Below, one piece after another: positions 28,801 through 43,800 of a stretch of 64,000 nt of DNA. How positions within the stretch are numbered: the first letter of the stretch is position 1; every line of letters begins with the position of its first letter. This DNA comes from Apostichopus parvimensis (Eukaryota; Echinodermata; Holothuroidea; Aspidochirotida; Stichopodidae). The stretch spans positions 2,559 through 66,558 of the forward strand of contig KN886351.1 of NCBI GenBank assembly GCA_000934455.1, written 5' to 3'. Below the pieces are notes generated by a model that was given only the letters and a program-made list of their open reading frames with translations, had not been told where the DNA came from and ran no database searches. A program made the position numbers and the translations under genes.

Positions 28801-31800
28801 AAATTAACAAAGCCTTAAGATATCCAAAAGACAGTTCTTCATCAAAAGGGGCACATTTTATTTGCCAATAGGGCACATTTGCTATTTTAGAAAAAAGTGG
28901 GGAGCACGTGCCCCCAGAGCCCCCCCCAGCTCCTACCCCCCTGATACAAGCAATGATAGGAAGATACTACTTTATACAACTTTTTTATTTATTTTTGGTA
29001 AGAGTGCAGCATGAGTGAGTGAATAGAGAACTGATGAAATGCATTAATGTTTTATCTAATAAACAACGAGATGCAATCAGCTGCATCATCAAGACATCTT
29101 ACCAAGTACACCCGAGCCCTTTCTGCAGATTCAAAGGCTGCCACCAGTTCCTCATTTACAGCAACTTCTTCACCTTTACGTGCTATAAGAGAAAAGGAAA
29201 AGGAAAGCAAAAGTTGGGAAATGGAGAAAAGACCGGAAGTAGAGACGTGAAGTATAGAAAGAGGAACAGTTTATATAATTATAATAAATTATAATATTTC
29301 ATCATGATTTTACCGACTGGCACTCAATATTTTACGAATGGGGACGGGACAAGGGACGGGGACAGGGGATGGGGACACGGGAAGGGCAAAAAGGAAGGAA
29401 AAGGGGGAAGAGGATAGGGACCAAACTTCAGTAAATATGGTTTCAAATTTACCGTACTGCTGTACGTGGGCCGATAAAGAAGATGTATGCCAAATGGTGG
29501 CAGCAAACACCGCTCTGACAGCCTTCTCGATTTCCTCACCACCGACGCCTGCACCGAGCTGTCTCGCCTCTGAAGACATCTCGTCGCACCTGCCGAGAAA
29601 TAACATCAGCATCTAGTTTACGAGAATCGCAGTAAGCACTTAAGTGTCTTTTAAGTCCCAAGAGGTGCTAATCAGATTCCAACAGAAAGGTTTTGAACTG
29701 CTTTGATAGTTTTAGAGTTTGTTACAATTATTCTGCAAAATATGTTGTGTCCTTGACTTTGCTGGCAGTTTTCAGTGTGGTCTGGATACTCTATAGAAGC
29801 CAGCAGTAGAAATACACACAATGTGGGGATACCTCTTCTGAGCTAATACAGAGATGAATAACCTTCAAAACGGCCTGCCATGGTATTGTCTATTTGAAGA
29901 CTCTCTTCCTGCTTGTGCTTAACTAAATCTCAATAAACTTCAATTATTTGAAAATAAATAGTAAGTGGTATTTCCTGCACTTTTAAGTAATATTGCTCTT
30001 TCCCAGATATCAAAACAAGAAAGATCTGTCTCAAATACTAAAAGAGAAAGGCAATGACAGATATCTAGGTGAAAACAGATCAATGTTATCGTTTGTAAGT
30101 GATTTGGTTACAATGGTAACAGCTACACTATGTTACTAAGGCTTGTGAGCCCATGTGATGAAACATTCAAAAAATGCAAATTTTAACTGTTACCTTGCAA
30201 GCTCTAAATACAGTCTGTGAATTAACTGCTTCTGTCTACAAAATCTTGTTCTTAACATTAATTATGACTGTTTAAACTTATTCTTTCAAGATTAACCAAT
30301 CAAAAGCCACCCAACACATGGACCAGAGACAGTGGTCTACAATGTCACCATGGGGATTATGATATGGAAAATTTACGATAAATTTCAAAACTTCTGCCAC
30401 CTGAAAATAATTTCAAAAACATCTGCATGCTCCTTTAGGAAAAAGAACCTCAAAGTAATCCTTCAATTTACCGTTGCCATAGTGATTTTGCTTGTTGTGT
30501 TTCTTCCTTCTCTCCCGATAACTGTTGAAGCAGTCCCAGGAGAGCTTCGTCCCCGTGGTTCTTTTTCTGATCTCTGGCCGTTAATTCAAAGGTCTGGGTC
30601 TGAAAGTCAAAAGTACCATACAAATTGTCTGTCTGTCTCTCTGTTTGTCTGTTTGTAACGTGGTATTTGGGGAAGAGATTTCCAATAATTCAACTAGTCA
30701 TTGATTTTTGTGTTGGATTCTGGTTTCAACTTCAACATCAGTTATCTTTCTAAATTTGGCTGGGTAAATATATCATTCTTAATCAGATCTGAAAATCTTA
30801 ATACTCAGATTATCGTTACAAAAAATTAAGTGGAAATATATGGACATTAAAAAAAACCAAAGGATTTTTGTGGAAGGAAATAAAGCGGGTTTCATACATA
30901 ATTCCAATTGTCGTTATCTTTCTGGGTCAAATTTAATGGTCATGTCTATTTTTTTACCACACCTTGACCTCACACAAAGCAAGTTTTAGTATTAAAGGGC
31001 AACTTAAGTAAAACATTTTAGTCTTGATATAAAATACATTTATCCATTGTTTATCATTTCTAATTACTCAACCCAAACATATTCTTTATCTTCATATGAA
31101 CAACAGAACACTCCTGGATGACCTCCATCTGACCCCAAGACGATTTGTTATACATCTTGAAAGCCATACAAGGCTAATGCTTTCCTATTGAATTTGATGC
31201 TACCTCTGACAGAATGACCTAATGACCTGTGTGTTAGACTATGTAGTCCAGTCACTTTTAGTTGCAACATCCTCAGAAGTTTAGAGAGCTATCTCTCAAA
31301 ACTTAGAAGTGTGTACATAAATACAACTTGGACTGAGGACAATATTTTGTGTGTAATATATTATATATCACAATGAACTTTAAGCATTTAAGCTTTAATA
31401 TGCATGCTGGTTTCCTTCACAGTAACTATGCTCTCAAACCCAAAAGCAGTCAGTCCTAGAAGTGGTTAGGCTAGCTTTTGAACATACACATATAGCGATA
31501 GGATAGTCTATATTATCCAAATTATTATGTGCCATTTCACAGTAAATGATTTAAGGTAACCTTTTACCTCCTCCTGTGCATTCCGGAGACCTCCACGAAA
31601 TAGAGATGACCACTTCTCGATTTGTTTCATCATTTCTCCTCCTCCTCCCACGAGGCCAGTTTCTTGATTCTCTTGGCCTTCTTCCACATCCTCTTCTGTG
31701 AAAAAGGATTTGAATCAAAAGCAAAATATCTCACAACAACCGAATGTAAAACTGATAATGAAACCATTCATTTAACTTGATGAAAGATAAGACACTCATA

Positions 31801-34800
31801 TCAACAGACGTGTGAAGAACATAAAAACAAAAATTGGGTACTGCTAAAAACGTCAATATTGAAATCATATTGTAAGCAGAGTTTGATAAAAACGGCTAGA
31901 TTTCTATTACAACATCAGATGATGCTTAAAATGTAGATTTTTCAAATAAAAATCTTTGTTAAGATTTTCACATTTGATTTGTTTAATTTCACCATTTAGC
32001 AGAAATCTCCAAACTGAACACAGGCTTTCAAAAGTATAATTTGTATTATAATTTTTTTTTGCGAGTTTTCTCATGGTTGACTGAATGGAAATATTCATAA
32101 GTAAACCAGATAACTTGACTAATATATTGCATATTACTTTTTGATAATCCAAATGGCTGTGAGTAGTTTTATAGCTGTAAGACCATTAAATCTTTTGTTT
32201 CCCTCTAATTCAAAATTTTCTTTTAGTAGAGCATTCTGAAGTCAACAGATCAACTCAATGCTAGCAACAAAATGAAAACAAATACTATAGCATCTTCATA
32301 CAGCTAATCTCAAACTGTGCTAAAAGTGTGATTCTCATAAAATCTGTCAAGATTACATAGGTCTCCTTCATGGACAAAAGTGAAGGAGAGGGGAAAAGGG
32401 GGCAGGGGTGATGGGAAGGGGGGAAACAGAAGGGTGAAAGGGAAGAGGGTATAAAGCTTCCTTCAGCAACACAGAAACACAAATATGACGATGATCCTAC
32501 TAAGATTAAGACAAAATGCTTTCAAACTTTTATGAATTTACCTACACCAGCTTTTGATGAAATAAATGTGTAGTTTTTTGTAAACAATTTGTTCCTGTCT
32601 TCATTTAATATTTACCGAGTGTTTGATGCATGGCATGAGAACAGAACTTTCCCAGCAGCGAAGACAAGCTCAACTGCATATCTTGAGTCCAGCAAATACT
32701 GACATCTGCCTGTCCTTTAGCCGTCACCTGTCGATAAAGAAAAAAATCATAGAATTTGGGTCAAAACAGACTCTCGGAAGTAAGTGAGGAAACTGTGGAT
32801 GCCAAAAGTAATACTCTTTAGTTTAGAGGAACCAAGAGTAAGGAATCCACACACTTCCTCAATGGAAAATCTTATTCGTGTGGATTTGGCGAGGATTTTG
32901 ATATGGTGCTTGAAGTAGGTTTGACATGGGGTTTTGTAGGATTTCAGAGATATATGAAGTCAGAATTCTCAACATGTAATTTACATCCCTCTCTCATTGA
33001 AAATCACACTTTCAAAAGTCTGATAGAAGGAAAAAAAATTATCTTTCAAAGCAAAAATAACAATTTTGCCTGTCACTAGATATGAGGATGAAACAAGAAA
33101 TGAGCAAGTAAGCTCCTCTTTACATAATTTTGCACATTGGTTTTTTTCATAGTCTTGTCTTGTGTATGGCCAATCTATTAAGCTAGCCTGAGAGATAAAC
33201 ATGTATAATTTTTGACCTATAAAACAACATGAGGGCGTTTTGGTCAAGTGGTTAAGGCAGTGGACTTGTGATCTAAGGATTACAGGTTGGAGTCCTGGCC
33301 AGATCATTGCGTTGTGTCCTTGTGCAAGGCACTTTATGTCCATTGCCTCTCTTCACCCAGGTGTATAAATGGGGTCTTGCGAGGTAACTTGTAAATATAG
33401 TTGCGAGCGCCGTTTGTGGCAGCACCCTTTGGGAAGTCCCCATGGGGACACATGGTTGTGGTGTACTGTGGTGCCCCAGGAGAGATTGATTGAATTGCGC
33501 ACACTTTGGTGTGTAGGTGTGTAGGTGTGACAAGTTACCAATGACCAGGGTTGAGTTGTAAAGTCGGCCTGGAACAAGACTGTAAACTTAAAATAATAAA
33601 ATATCATAAATAATAAACATACTTGCAGCATACACAAGCCTACCTTTGCAGTGATGTTGTAAATTCTATAGATTGCATATCAGAAAGGACTCATCTTTCA
33701 ATGGCAAGATATAACCAAACTACACCTCTCACTACTGATAATCACTGATAATGATTGGAAATGAACTCACTGTGAATTTATATCCCCAAGCATTTGTTGT
33801 ACTGTCAGAGTGAAACAGGAACTGTAGTCTGTCAATACTCTTGAATGTAACAGTCTCCGGCCACTTGTCAGAACCAACTTTCTGGTCATATCGAACTTTT
33901 GTTCCTCTAGTCAAGGTGAACTCCAAGTAATCGTACCTATTTCAAGATAAAGACAAGACAATTAAAGTTGTTACCAAGCATTGCACGTTTCGAAATGTTC
34001 ATTACCCAACTCCATTTTATCACTCTCATATGTAAACTTAACTGTGAAGCCAAATATCAGTTACATTATGAGACAGATGAAAGAAAGCTAGGGTTGAAAA
34101 TCTACCATAAATTTATGTGGTAGGATAGTATCAATCTCCAATGACAACCTTGTGATGTCTTCTCCTATCACTGATTGACACCAAATCAGTTAATTAGGAA
34201 AAGACATGAATGTAACTTGTATACAGTTTTGCATAAACTAAAGATACAATATCAGATATACCAAAACAATCCCAAGGGTGACAACATTTTAAATCTCTTG
34301 AGGTAGATCTTTCTGGATGAACCAAATCCCTCCTTCCCATTTCTTTTTGTAAACCTATTTTGATACAGACAGGCATCTGCAACAGCTGTCTATGGAATAT
34401 GTATTACTAACCCTAGTTACCTGCCAAGACATACATACATACATACATGGAATCTGAACTAAACCTAGTAATAAACCTGATGTACAACAATGCAGTTTAT
34501 AGGAAGATATCATGAAATATTGTTACAGACATTTAGGCATGATGCACAGTTATATAGGGAATTTGTACCAAACCTAGTTACCTACCTGACAAGCAGGAAA
34601 TTGCACTCAAACTATATTAGGACCAGAAATCTGACATATCACTTTTAATGGGGTCTATTCTAAACCTAGCAACAGACTTTAGCAACTTGGACAGGAGTTT
34701 ATGGAATGTATACTTAGCCTAGTTTACCTGCCTACTAGAGATCTGCAGAAAACCTAGTTCATAAGGTACTGAAGTCTGACATTCCTTCTTTTTTTGTAAT

Positions 34801-37800
34801 AAGTGATCTATATGAAAACCTAGGTACACAAATCTTACATCGGACAAAATCCTGCCGTGAATCTACATTAAACAATTACAGAAACAACAGATCCTAAACT
34901 TCAAAGAAGCTGAGCAAGTTTCCTATTTCCATGCTCATCAAGTACCTATTTTGTGTCTTCATTTTAAAATTGACTTACCTCCTCTCTGTTTCACATCTGG
35001 AGTCAAATGTGATGTGAAATTCTTGAGCTCCCGGGCAGTAAAACATTTGAGTGATGTTTTGATTATTCTCGTAGTTGTGCGAGGATTCCACATTCCAGGT
35101 ACGGAGGGTGACCAGCTCATCTGAATCTTTTAGTTCGGAGCTTAACTCCATCTGAAAAATAAACAACAAACAAACAAACAAACAAACACAGTCAACTATT
35201 AATCAAAGCGACTTCTCCTTCTTTTTTACTTTACTTTTCATTAATTTTGACAAAACTCAGAAAGGATTCCACAGATTAACAATAATAATAATAATAATAA
35301 CCAGCAGATATTTTTATGACGCAAACAACATTTTATGGCCTCAAATGACATCTTTGTAATGTGTAACAAATTTATCAAAGACAAATGGTGTTGAATGTCA
35401 TCCAAGGGTGCTCTTCTAATTTAAATGAAGTTAAAAGAATATGGTTTGGGCTAAGTTATTAGAATTTATGAAACAAAGGATTGACGTCAGCATTTTCAGT
35501 CTGCACTGAGGAATCGGCATCCTGTTCAATTTTGCCTGGCAGGAACATTCCAAAGACTTGGTACATGTCAAATGTAAATCTTCAAAACCGGAATAGTTAT
35601 AGAAACTTTATCATCACTCAAATTTCACATATCACTACTTAAGTTCTATTATTAAAGTCATACTTTGAAGAAAAGCAATAGCAACTTTGTGTTATGCAAA
35701 ATGGCAGGAATTTACACAAAATAACTTTGAAATTGGGTGGATAAGTGTGGGGTATGGTGGAGGTGGTATGTAGGGTTAGAAGATGAAATCTTTCCAGTAA
35801 ATCTTCAGCCCTGTTTCCCTAAACCCATCCCCCACCCCTCCCACAACCCGCACTCCAATCCATGACATCCCTCTCCTAATCATGAGAAACATTAACCTTA
35901 CGCTAAATACAAAAGATTTCCCCTTGCTTGCTACTCACAGTTTTTTTATTTTTCTTACCTCTTTTTTGACACTTTCTAGATTGACCACTTTGTGGAGTTC
36001 CTCTGCTACCTTGAAGAGACGGTGGGCTAACTGGAGATGTGGCATCTTGCTGTCGCTCATCCAATGCAGAATGGTTATCTGTCAATTGAGAAGAGATGAC
36101 AAAGAGCGATATATAATAATATAATATAATAAATACCATATATTAAAGTGCTGTTATCATGAAATAAAACATGCTCAAGAGCACTGTACAAAAGAACCAA
36201 TACCTGGAATATAAAATTACCAAACTTAATAAAAAAATGATATAAGACAGGGTTATCAACCATAATAAAGAACATAAAAATATAAATATACATAAAAATG
36301 GGCACAGTAATGTGAATAAAACAACGAATAAGATTAATGCCCATACTCAAGCCGAAAAAGATGAGTTTTCAAATGCTTCTTAAAAGTGTCAATAGATGTG
36401 ATATTTCTCAAGTGATGAGGAAGAGAATTCCATAGTTTAGGACCTGCTGCACTGAAAGAAAAATCTCCATACGTGACTTTGTTAGTACGAGGAATGACTA
36501 GAGAAAGATGACTTTGGGACCGTAATGCCCTAGCTGGAGTGTAGCGTTTCACCAAATCAGTCATATAACTCGGAGATTTATCATGAAGAATTCGAAAAAC
36601 GTGCAGAATGAGCTTGTAATTTATCCGGCGATGAATAGGCAACCAATGCAGGTCTCGGAGTACTAGAGTGATATGGGTACCGATGGTAGTCTCTAATAGT
36701 TGACAGACCAGACTGAAAACTCAGCATCTGATAAATTTTCTCATATAATTATTATTTTTTTACTACCTTTCCAACAAATTTGCAAAAGATGGGTCTTGAT
36801 AACATCGCATACCGATAGGAAGAAAGAAGATGTTATGAACTGCAAAAAAAAAAAAAAAAAAAATGCAAAGTTATAAAACGACATATAGTCGATTCATACT
36901 TACCATCTGATGGAAGGTACTCTCCAAGAAAGAAAACTTGAGAGATTTCATGCATCCTATACTAGTTCCTTGCTGAGACCAAAGAATGACTGCATTGCAG
37001 ATCCAGGAATACATTGATTTACAATCTGTAATGAGATACAGGAACGTCAGGATCATAAGGGGGACATAAGCTTTACTGAACGTTTAATATAACCCCCAAA
37101 CAATAACAATAGAGAGTTAAATTTGACTGATTTGTTCACTTGATCTGAAGAACAGAACAGAAATCAACTAGATTGTATTTACCGATGACCATTGGATCTC
37201 CCTCCCAATCAAACCTCTTCCATTTTCTTTCAATCCCTAGCCCTGTTCCCGTCACTGTTCTACTAATTTGCCTTTCATAGACGTGATAGACAATAATATA
37301 GTGACATGTTCAGCTTTTCATCTGTTGATACCAGTACTGTGTCCATCATTCTGTGCTTTTGCATAAACCCATTCTACGCTCATGCGTATCAAATCTACAC
37401 CCATCAGCACCATGACTACACCCATCTGTGTCATGAGTACACCAATCTCTACCATCACTACACCCATCTATACCAATTTGTAAACCCATTCTATACCCAT
37501 CTCTACCAAGTCTAAACCAACTGCACCACATTAACACCAATCTATACCCTTGCATACATTTATACAAAGTATTCCTATACCATTGTTTCCCACACCATTG
37601 TTTCCAATACCACTGTTTCTCATACCATTGTTTCTGATACCATTGTCTCAGATACCATTGTTTCTCATACAATTGTTTCCGATAAATTATTTCCAATACC
37701 ATTGTTTCCGTTACCATTGTTTCTCATACCATTGTTTCCGATACAATTATTTCCAATACCATTGTTTCCGATACCACTGTTTCCGATACCACTGTTTCTC

Positions 37801-40800
37801 ATACCATTGTTTCCGATACAATCATTTCCAATACCATTGTTTCCAATACCATTGTTTCCGATACCACTGTTTCCGATACCACTGTTTCCGATACCACTGT
37901 TTCTCATACCATTGTTTCCGATACAATCATTTCCAATACCATTGTTTCCGATACCATTGTTTCCGATACCACTGTTTCCGATACCACTGTTTCTCATACC
38001 ATTGTTTCCGATACAATCATTTCCAATACCATTGTTTCCGATACCATTGTTTCCGATACCACTGTTTCCAATACCATTGTTTCCGATACAATCATTTCCA
38101 ATACCATTGTTTCCGATACCATTGTTTCCGATACCATTGTTTCCGATACCACTGTTTCCGATACCACTGTTTCTCATAATTGTTTCCGATACAATCATTT
38201 CCAATACCATTGTTTCTGATACCATTGTCTCCGATACCATTGTTTACACCTGTCTGTACACTAACCGTCAACCAATTCCAAATCACATAGTTTTCCCCTA
38301 GAAGTACATTAAACTTACAACTTTTGAGGACATTGACAGCGATTGCTTCTGCCTTGGGTGTTTGAGTCTGGATGAGTTTTTGACACCAGGTGAGCAGGTT
38401 GACCTGTAGGGCGTTGAGCAGGTTCACCACATGACTACACTCTTTGGGAGGAAGTGGATCGTTGTCCTCTATGATCTCCTCAAACTGTGGAATGAAACCA
38501 AAAACACAGATTAATAATTGAAGCACCCCATAGGACTGTGTGATTGTCAGGTAACACTCTAAACCTCTCCATCATGTCCGGAGCATCGGCAAAAAGCTGC
38601 ATCGGAAATGGACTGACTCTGATCCAAAGGTTCTGTCAACTTCAGCGAAAAACAGGGTCAGTATGACTGATTTTATGTTTAGCCTAAAGATTTTATGTTT
38701 TAAATTTTATTTTTTTATGTTTAGCTCAAAGACAAAAACAAGGATAGCACAACGAAATCAAAGAGAGGTATGGTATCATTTTTATTGATATTAAATAGTT
38801 TTGCAAAATGTTCATTGTTATTGCCATATTCTTACCTCCTTGTAGGCCACACAGAGTAAAGTGTCAAACACGGACAGGATAGCAGACGTGTCCACGGTAA
38901 CCTAAAAATAGCATAACACAAAAAGGTAATAGTCAAGTCAATATTAAAAAGCTGTTTCCAAGTTAGGAAGAAAGGAAAGGCTAAGGTTATGGGGAACACT
39001 CACAGGAATTTCCTGTTACTGTAGATTCTGTTATAAAATCTCCCCATTATTTAATTCCAAGTTTGTCGATCCAACCAAAACTCTTCTGGAATTAATTGGT
39101 GGTTAACTTTATTGAGACATTTTGAATTATATCCTGCGAGAACATCATATCACACTGCTGTTCGGTAACTAGTCAAGTCTCATTTCAAATTTTTGAAGTA
39201 AAACTTTGAAGGGGTTCCAGTAGACCTTTTTGGCAATTGTCTCACACATTCTTTGATTTAATTGCTTGCCTAAAGATTCATCGCTATGCTTTAACACTAG
39301 TTTTTAAGCACAGACATATTTTCTTACTGATTCTGGGCTGAGTAATTCAGCCAGACATCAGCAGTGACTAATGTTTACACATTTTATCTTCTTTTCTTTT
39401 TTTTAATGAATTTTGAATGAAGAACATACTGTTAAGTGGATGGATATTTTAAGAAAAATATTGAAACTTAGATTAATAGAAGATTAATAGAAGATAAATA
39501 TTCTTGTATCAAGGCCACAGCCTGTATATACAACACTTTATAATCCTTAGTGATTGGTAACTTGTCACACCCACACAACCCAAGTGTGCACATTTCAGAC
39601 AGTCTCTCTTCTAGGAGACATCTCATAGGGCAGGGGTTTCCTAACTGGGGTGCATGAACCCCCAGGGGGTGCGTGAGTCCATCCCAGGGGGTTCGTGAGA
39701 CGTTTCTGAAAGTACTTTTTGTTGAACTAAAATCTGATATATCATACATAGTAATGTACAAAAGTCGTACCTATCAACAACCTTTTTTTTTCCGTTCCAT
39801 ACGCATATGTTGCCATAGTAGTACCGTACCGTGCTTTTTTCATTACATTATTACACTATGAACTTTATCTTTTACGAAGCACTGTTATGCGTATTATAGT
39901 ATAATAATGACTCAGATCATGTCTCCAAAAGTTGGGGGTTCGTGGACAACTCTGACATCCACAGGGGGTTCGTGGGAGGATAAAGTTAGGGAAACCCTGG
40001 TATAGGGGGTTGCCACAATTCACAAAGCTATGCTTACAAGATACCTCCCATGTCTCCCATTTATACACATCATGACCCCGCCATAACTCAAAAACTGCAA
40101 CCTTTAGATAACAAGTCCAATTTCCTTAACCACTTGACCACAATGCTCTGGCTCTTACATAAGTCCCCGAACAAAGCACTTTTCTTCCTTAAAACTTTGC
40201 TGAAAAATTGAATGAAAAATTGATGAAAATCTCACCTCAGAGACATCGGAGGGAAGATCCAGTAGACCGCTGGAGTCCACCGAACCAAAATACCAACAGA
40301 GACTACGAAAGACTATACGAGAAGACAGATCTTCGGATGGCTTTAGTCGTTGTCATAGAAACAAACAAACAAATAAATATTAAAAGAGTAAATAAGATGA
40401 ACATCATATCACGTGGGTTGGCAGGCATCACGAAAAAAGGGAAATGATGAACGTTGATTCAAGATTGGCAAATATATGCAAAGTCACAATATTTTTTTGG
40501 GGGGAGGGAAGAGAATGTTAAGAGCAAAATCACTGAGATATAAGTTTTATAATTAATTAACATCATAATAATACTGATATATAAGCATTGGAAATACTGA
40601 TAAATATGAATTAGCTGATATAATTAATTTTATCATTATATATATTATTAGATATGTACATATATATTATGATATTTATTACACAATTTTTATAATTAAT
40701 TAATATAATTAATAATACTGATATATAAGCATTGGAAATACTGATAAATATTAATTGCTGATATAATTAATTATATCATGATATATATTATTATATATGT

Positions 40801-43800
40801 ACTGATATATTATATATTATATATTGTATACTGTATACTGTACACTGTACTGTACACTGTACTGTACACTGTACTGTACACTGTACTGTACTGTACTGTA
40901 CTGTACTATACTATACTATATTATATATTATATTTATTACACAATTTTATAATTAATTAATATAATTAATAATCCTAATAAATTATTGTTGATAAACCTG
41001 CTAAGAGAAATGGTAGAGCAGTACGGGTAAAGAATGATTGCTCAAAAGTTTTTAGGAGCATCGTAAGTATTAAGTTTTTAGAACGGAGAATTCTTATGAA
41101 ATGTGACAAAACTTTATCCAGCTGGATTGCAATCGTTGCTGTTATGATATGATACATTAATGTTGTTTACATTAATGAGATTCAGAGATTACAACAAACT
41201 CTTGGAGATGACTCACATCATAGATCATGTTAAAGAGTTGTTTCTTCCTGGATTCCTTATCAGGAAAGAAAATGGGTGCACCTGCGAGGGAAGAAAAAAA
41301 ATGGCAACATTTGAAAAATGAGGCATATTAATAGCTTATAAGAAACACACTGTTTAGTTATGAAATGACTGTGGACATATTTTGCAGAATATACAATATC
41401 ACTACAAGTGTTAAACATTAAGAGAAATTTGTTCAAACTTTTTTTGTAATAGCAACCCATCATGTCTAGACCTTGCAAAACTTCAATGCATTTGTAAAGT
41501 CGTCCTAGCCAGGGGTGAACTGGTGCGTAAATTGCTACCATCTCGGTGGTATAACCAACTGCGTTGGGGCCTTGATACAAGCATTGCCACTTGGCACCTC
41601 AGAAAATGCTAGCATCTTTCACAACCAAGCGGAAATCAGCGCCTTCTGTTCTTCAAACTGTGACCAATCCGTCCATGGGCCTAACCTATTTTGTGTATAC
41701 GAATTTGGGCTGTAGATTTTATTTCTTCGACTACTGTTGGTGCTATTTATACTAGCACATTAAAGTTTCAAGTGAATTGTCTGCATTCCCATGGGTACTA
41801 TTACATATCAGATGCTTCAGAAAAAAAAGAAAATGTTAACAGTTCCGTAGCAAATACAGTAAGCAACGAGTAGAATATAACCTATAACATCTTCTCATGT
41901 TGGAAGGCAGTAGATCCAATTAATTTTTTTTCCGTTTAAGTTCAGTTGTGGATTTGAAGTTCGAGGCAACTAAAATACATCTTAGGTTTTTAAGAGAATG
42001 ACTATGAAAATTGTCACAAATAGATTTTTTGTGATTATTGAAACGTAAGCGGAACCAAGAACCTGTTTCACCTATATAATTGCCCTCTTTACAAAGTACA
42101 CAGTAGCATATGTAAATAATATCATTAGAATCACAAGGGGCTTAGACCATAGTCAACCCATAGGGAATTTTGACCTTGGTGCCTGGGGTAATATGGGGGC
42201 ATATTTGGCATCAAGGTTTGCAGATATGCAGACACATGCAGATAAGATATGCAGTCACAAACAAATATTGTCATTATGTAGACCATTGCTCAAATTTCAA
42301 ATAATATGTTTTAAGTGCATTAACATATTTTGTAAGGAACAGATGCCGTTGGAATTCATCTCAAGGTAATGGAATCTGTAAAGTGGTGGAATTAACATTC
42401 AAAATTAAGCCTGGTCTAATGAGCTCACCTCATCACTATAACTGGTAAAAAACACAGACCATTCCAGAAAAATTTAGCAAATTTTAAAAGTGACATCTTT
42501 TATTTTATAGAAAGATAGCCTGTGCTAAAGGTGACAACAAAAAGTGTGGGTCAGGTTCAAACCTTAAACAAAGTTCATTAAAAAAAAAAAAAAACAGTAT
42601 TGGAAAATTAAATAAGTAAAACAAAATTCCTTTTTTCTACGCGTTAAGAATTAATATTTCATATATCGTAAATTCTCACCATCTAAGATCACCCTGGAAG
42701 CTGCCATGTTGACCCTTGACCCTAACATCTTGGATGGCAGATCGGGCTCGAGAAGCTGGCATAAATGATCAAACATCTGCTTTAGTAGAGTTGCATTGTT
42801 TATTTCGGTTTCCTTCGTCTCTTCGATGCTGCCATCTGGACCCTTATAATACAAATGTAGAAAAATGCTCCCAAATTAATTGTTAAAGTATTTTATACAT
42901 TATTATCATATTCTCATCTAAACCTTTATGAAAATATTATAAAAAAAAGGTAGCATCTTAGCAATTTACAGATAATCATATATTGTCATTTTGGACACTT
43001 AATAAAAAGGGATCAATTATCCAAGGAAAAGTATTAAATGGAAGCAAGCAAATCAGAAGCATTTGATGAAATGCCCACTTTCATTGCATATTAATTTAAG
43101 AATAAATAAAAGTTATTATCAAGGTTAAAGTTAGGTACCAAAATAGTTTTGGAAATGCATATGAATAAGGTATGAATTTACTTACTAAATTAATTCAATT
43201 AACTTATTAATATTCATGATGATGCATCAGGGAACATAGAGAACATGACGATATCTTTTACATGGAATAAGGTTTTCTTTACATCCTTACAATTGCTATA
43301 CAAACTTATTCCTTCTTCAACTCATTGTATGAGAATCAAAAGAAAAACAAATATAATATAGGCTTAGCTTTATATTAAATCTACAAAAACATAGTTATGC
43401 ATTTTTGTTGCACTCCGAGGCAACATTCCTAATAGGCAAACAACATTACACATGGAACCTCTAGCTATGCCCCTTAGCAACAACATACAGCAAGCTTAAC
43501 TGTAATCACTAAAATTGTAATTTGGATAGCATATTAATTCATGTGGCTGTTTCATTCGAATACTTGAAAATTTCTTACAGAATTAGCATACAAAAAGTAC
43601 TAAAAATCATAACACGCATACTGGCAAGCCTGATGCAGTCTTACTGTACTTCCCAACCAACATATGATCATGTTAACTAATGAAATGGTGTAACCCTGTC
43701 ATTGTTTCTCTAAATATATCATTAAATCATTGCATAATAATAATAATCATAATAATTATAATAATCATAATNNNNNNNNNNNNNNNNNNNNNNNNNNNNN

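Noticed and set aside
37550-38301. Open frames of about 190-209 codons on both strands
   Set aside because: They come from the 15-bp minisatellite, whose period is a multiple of three. All frames are open at once and the residues are pure repeats.
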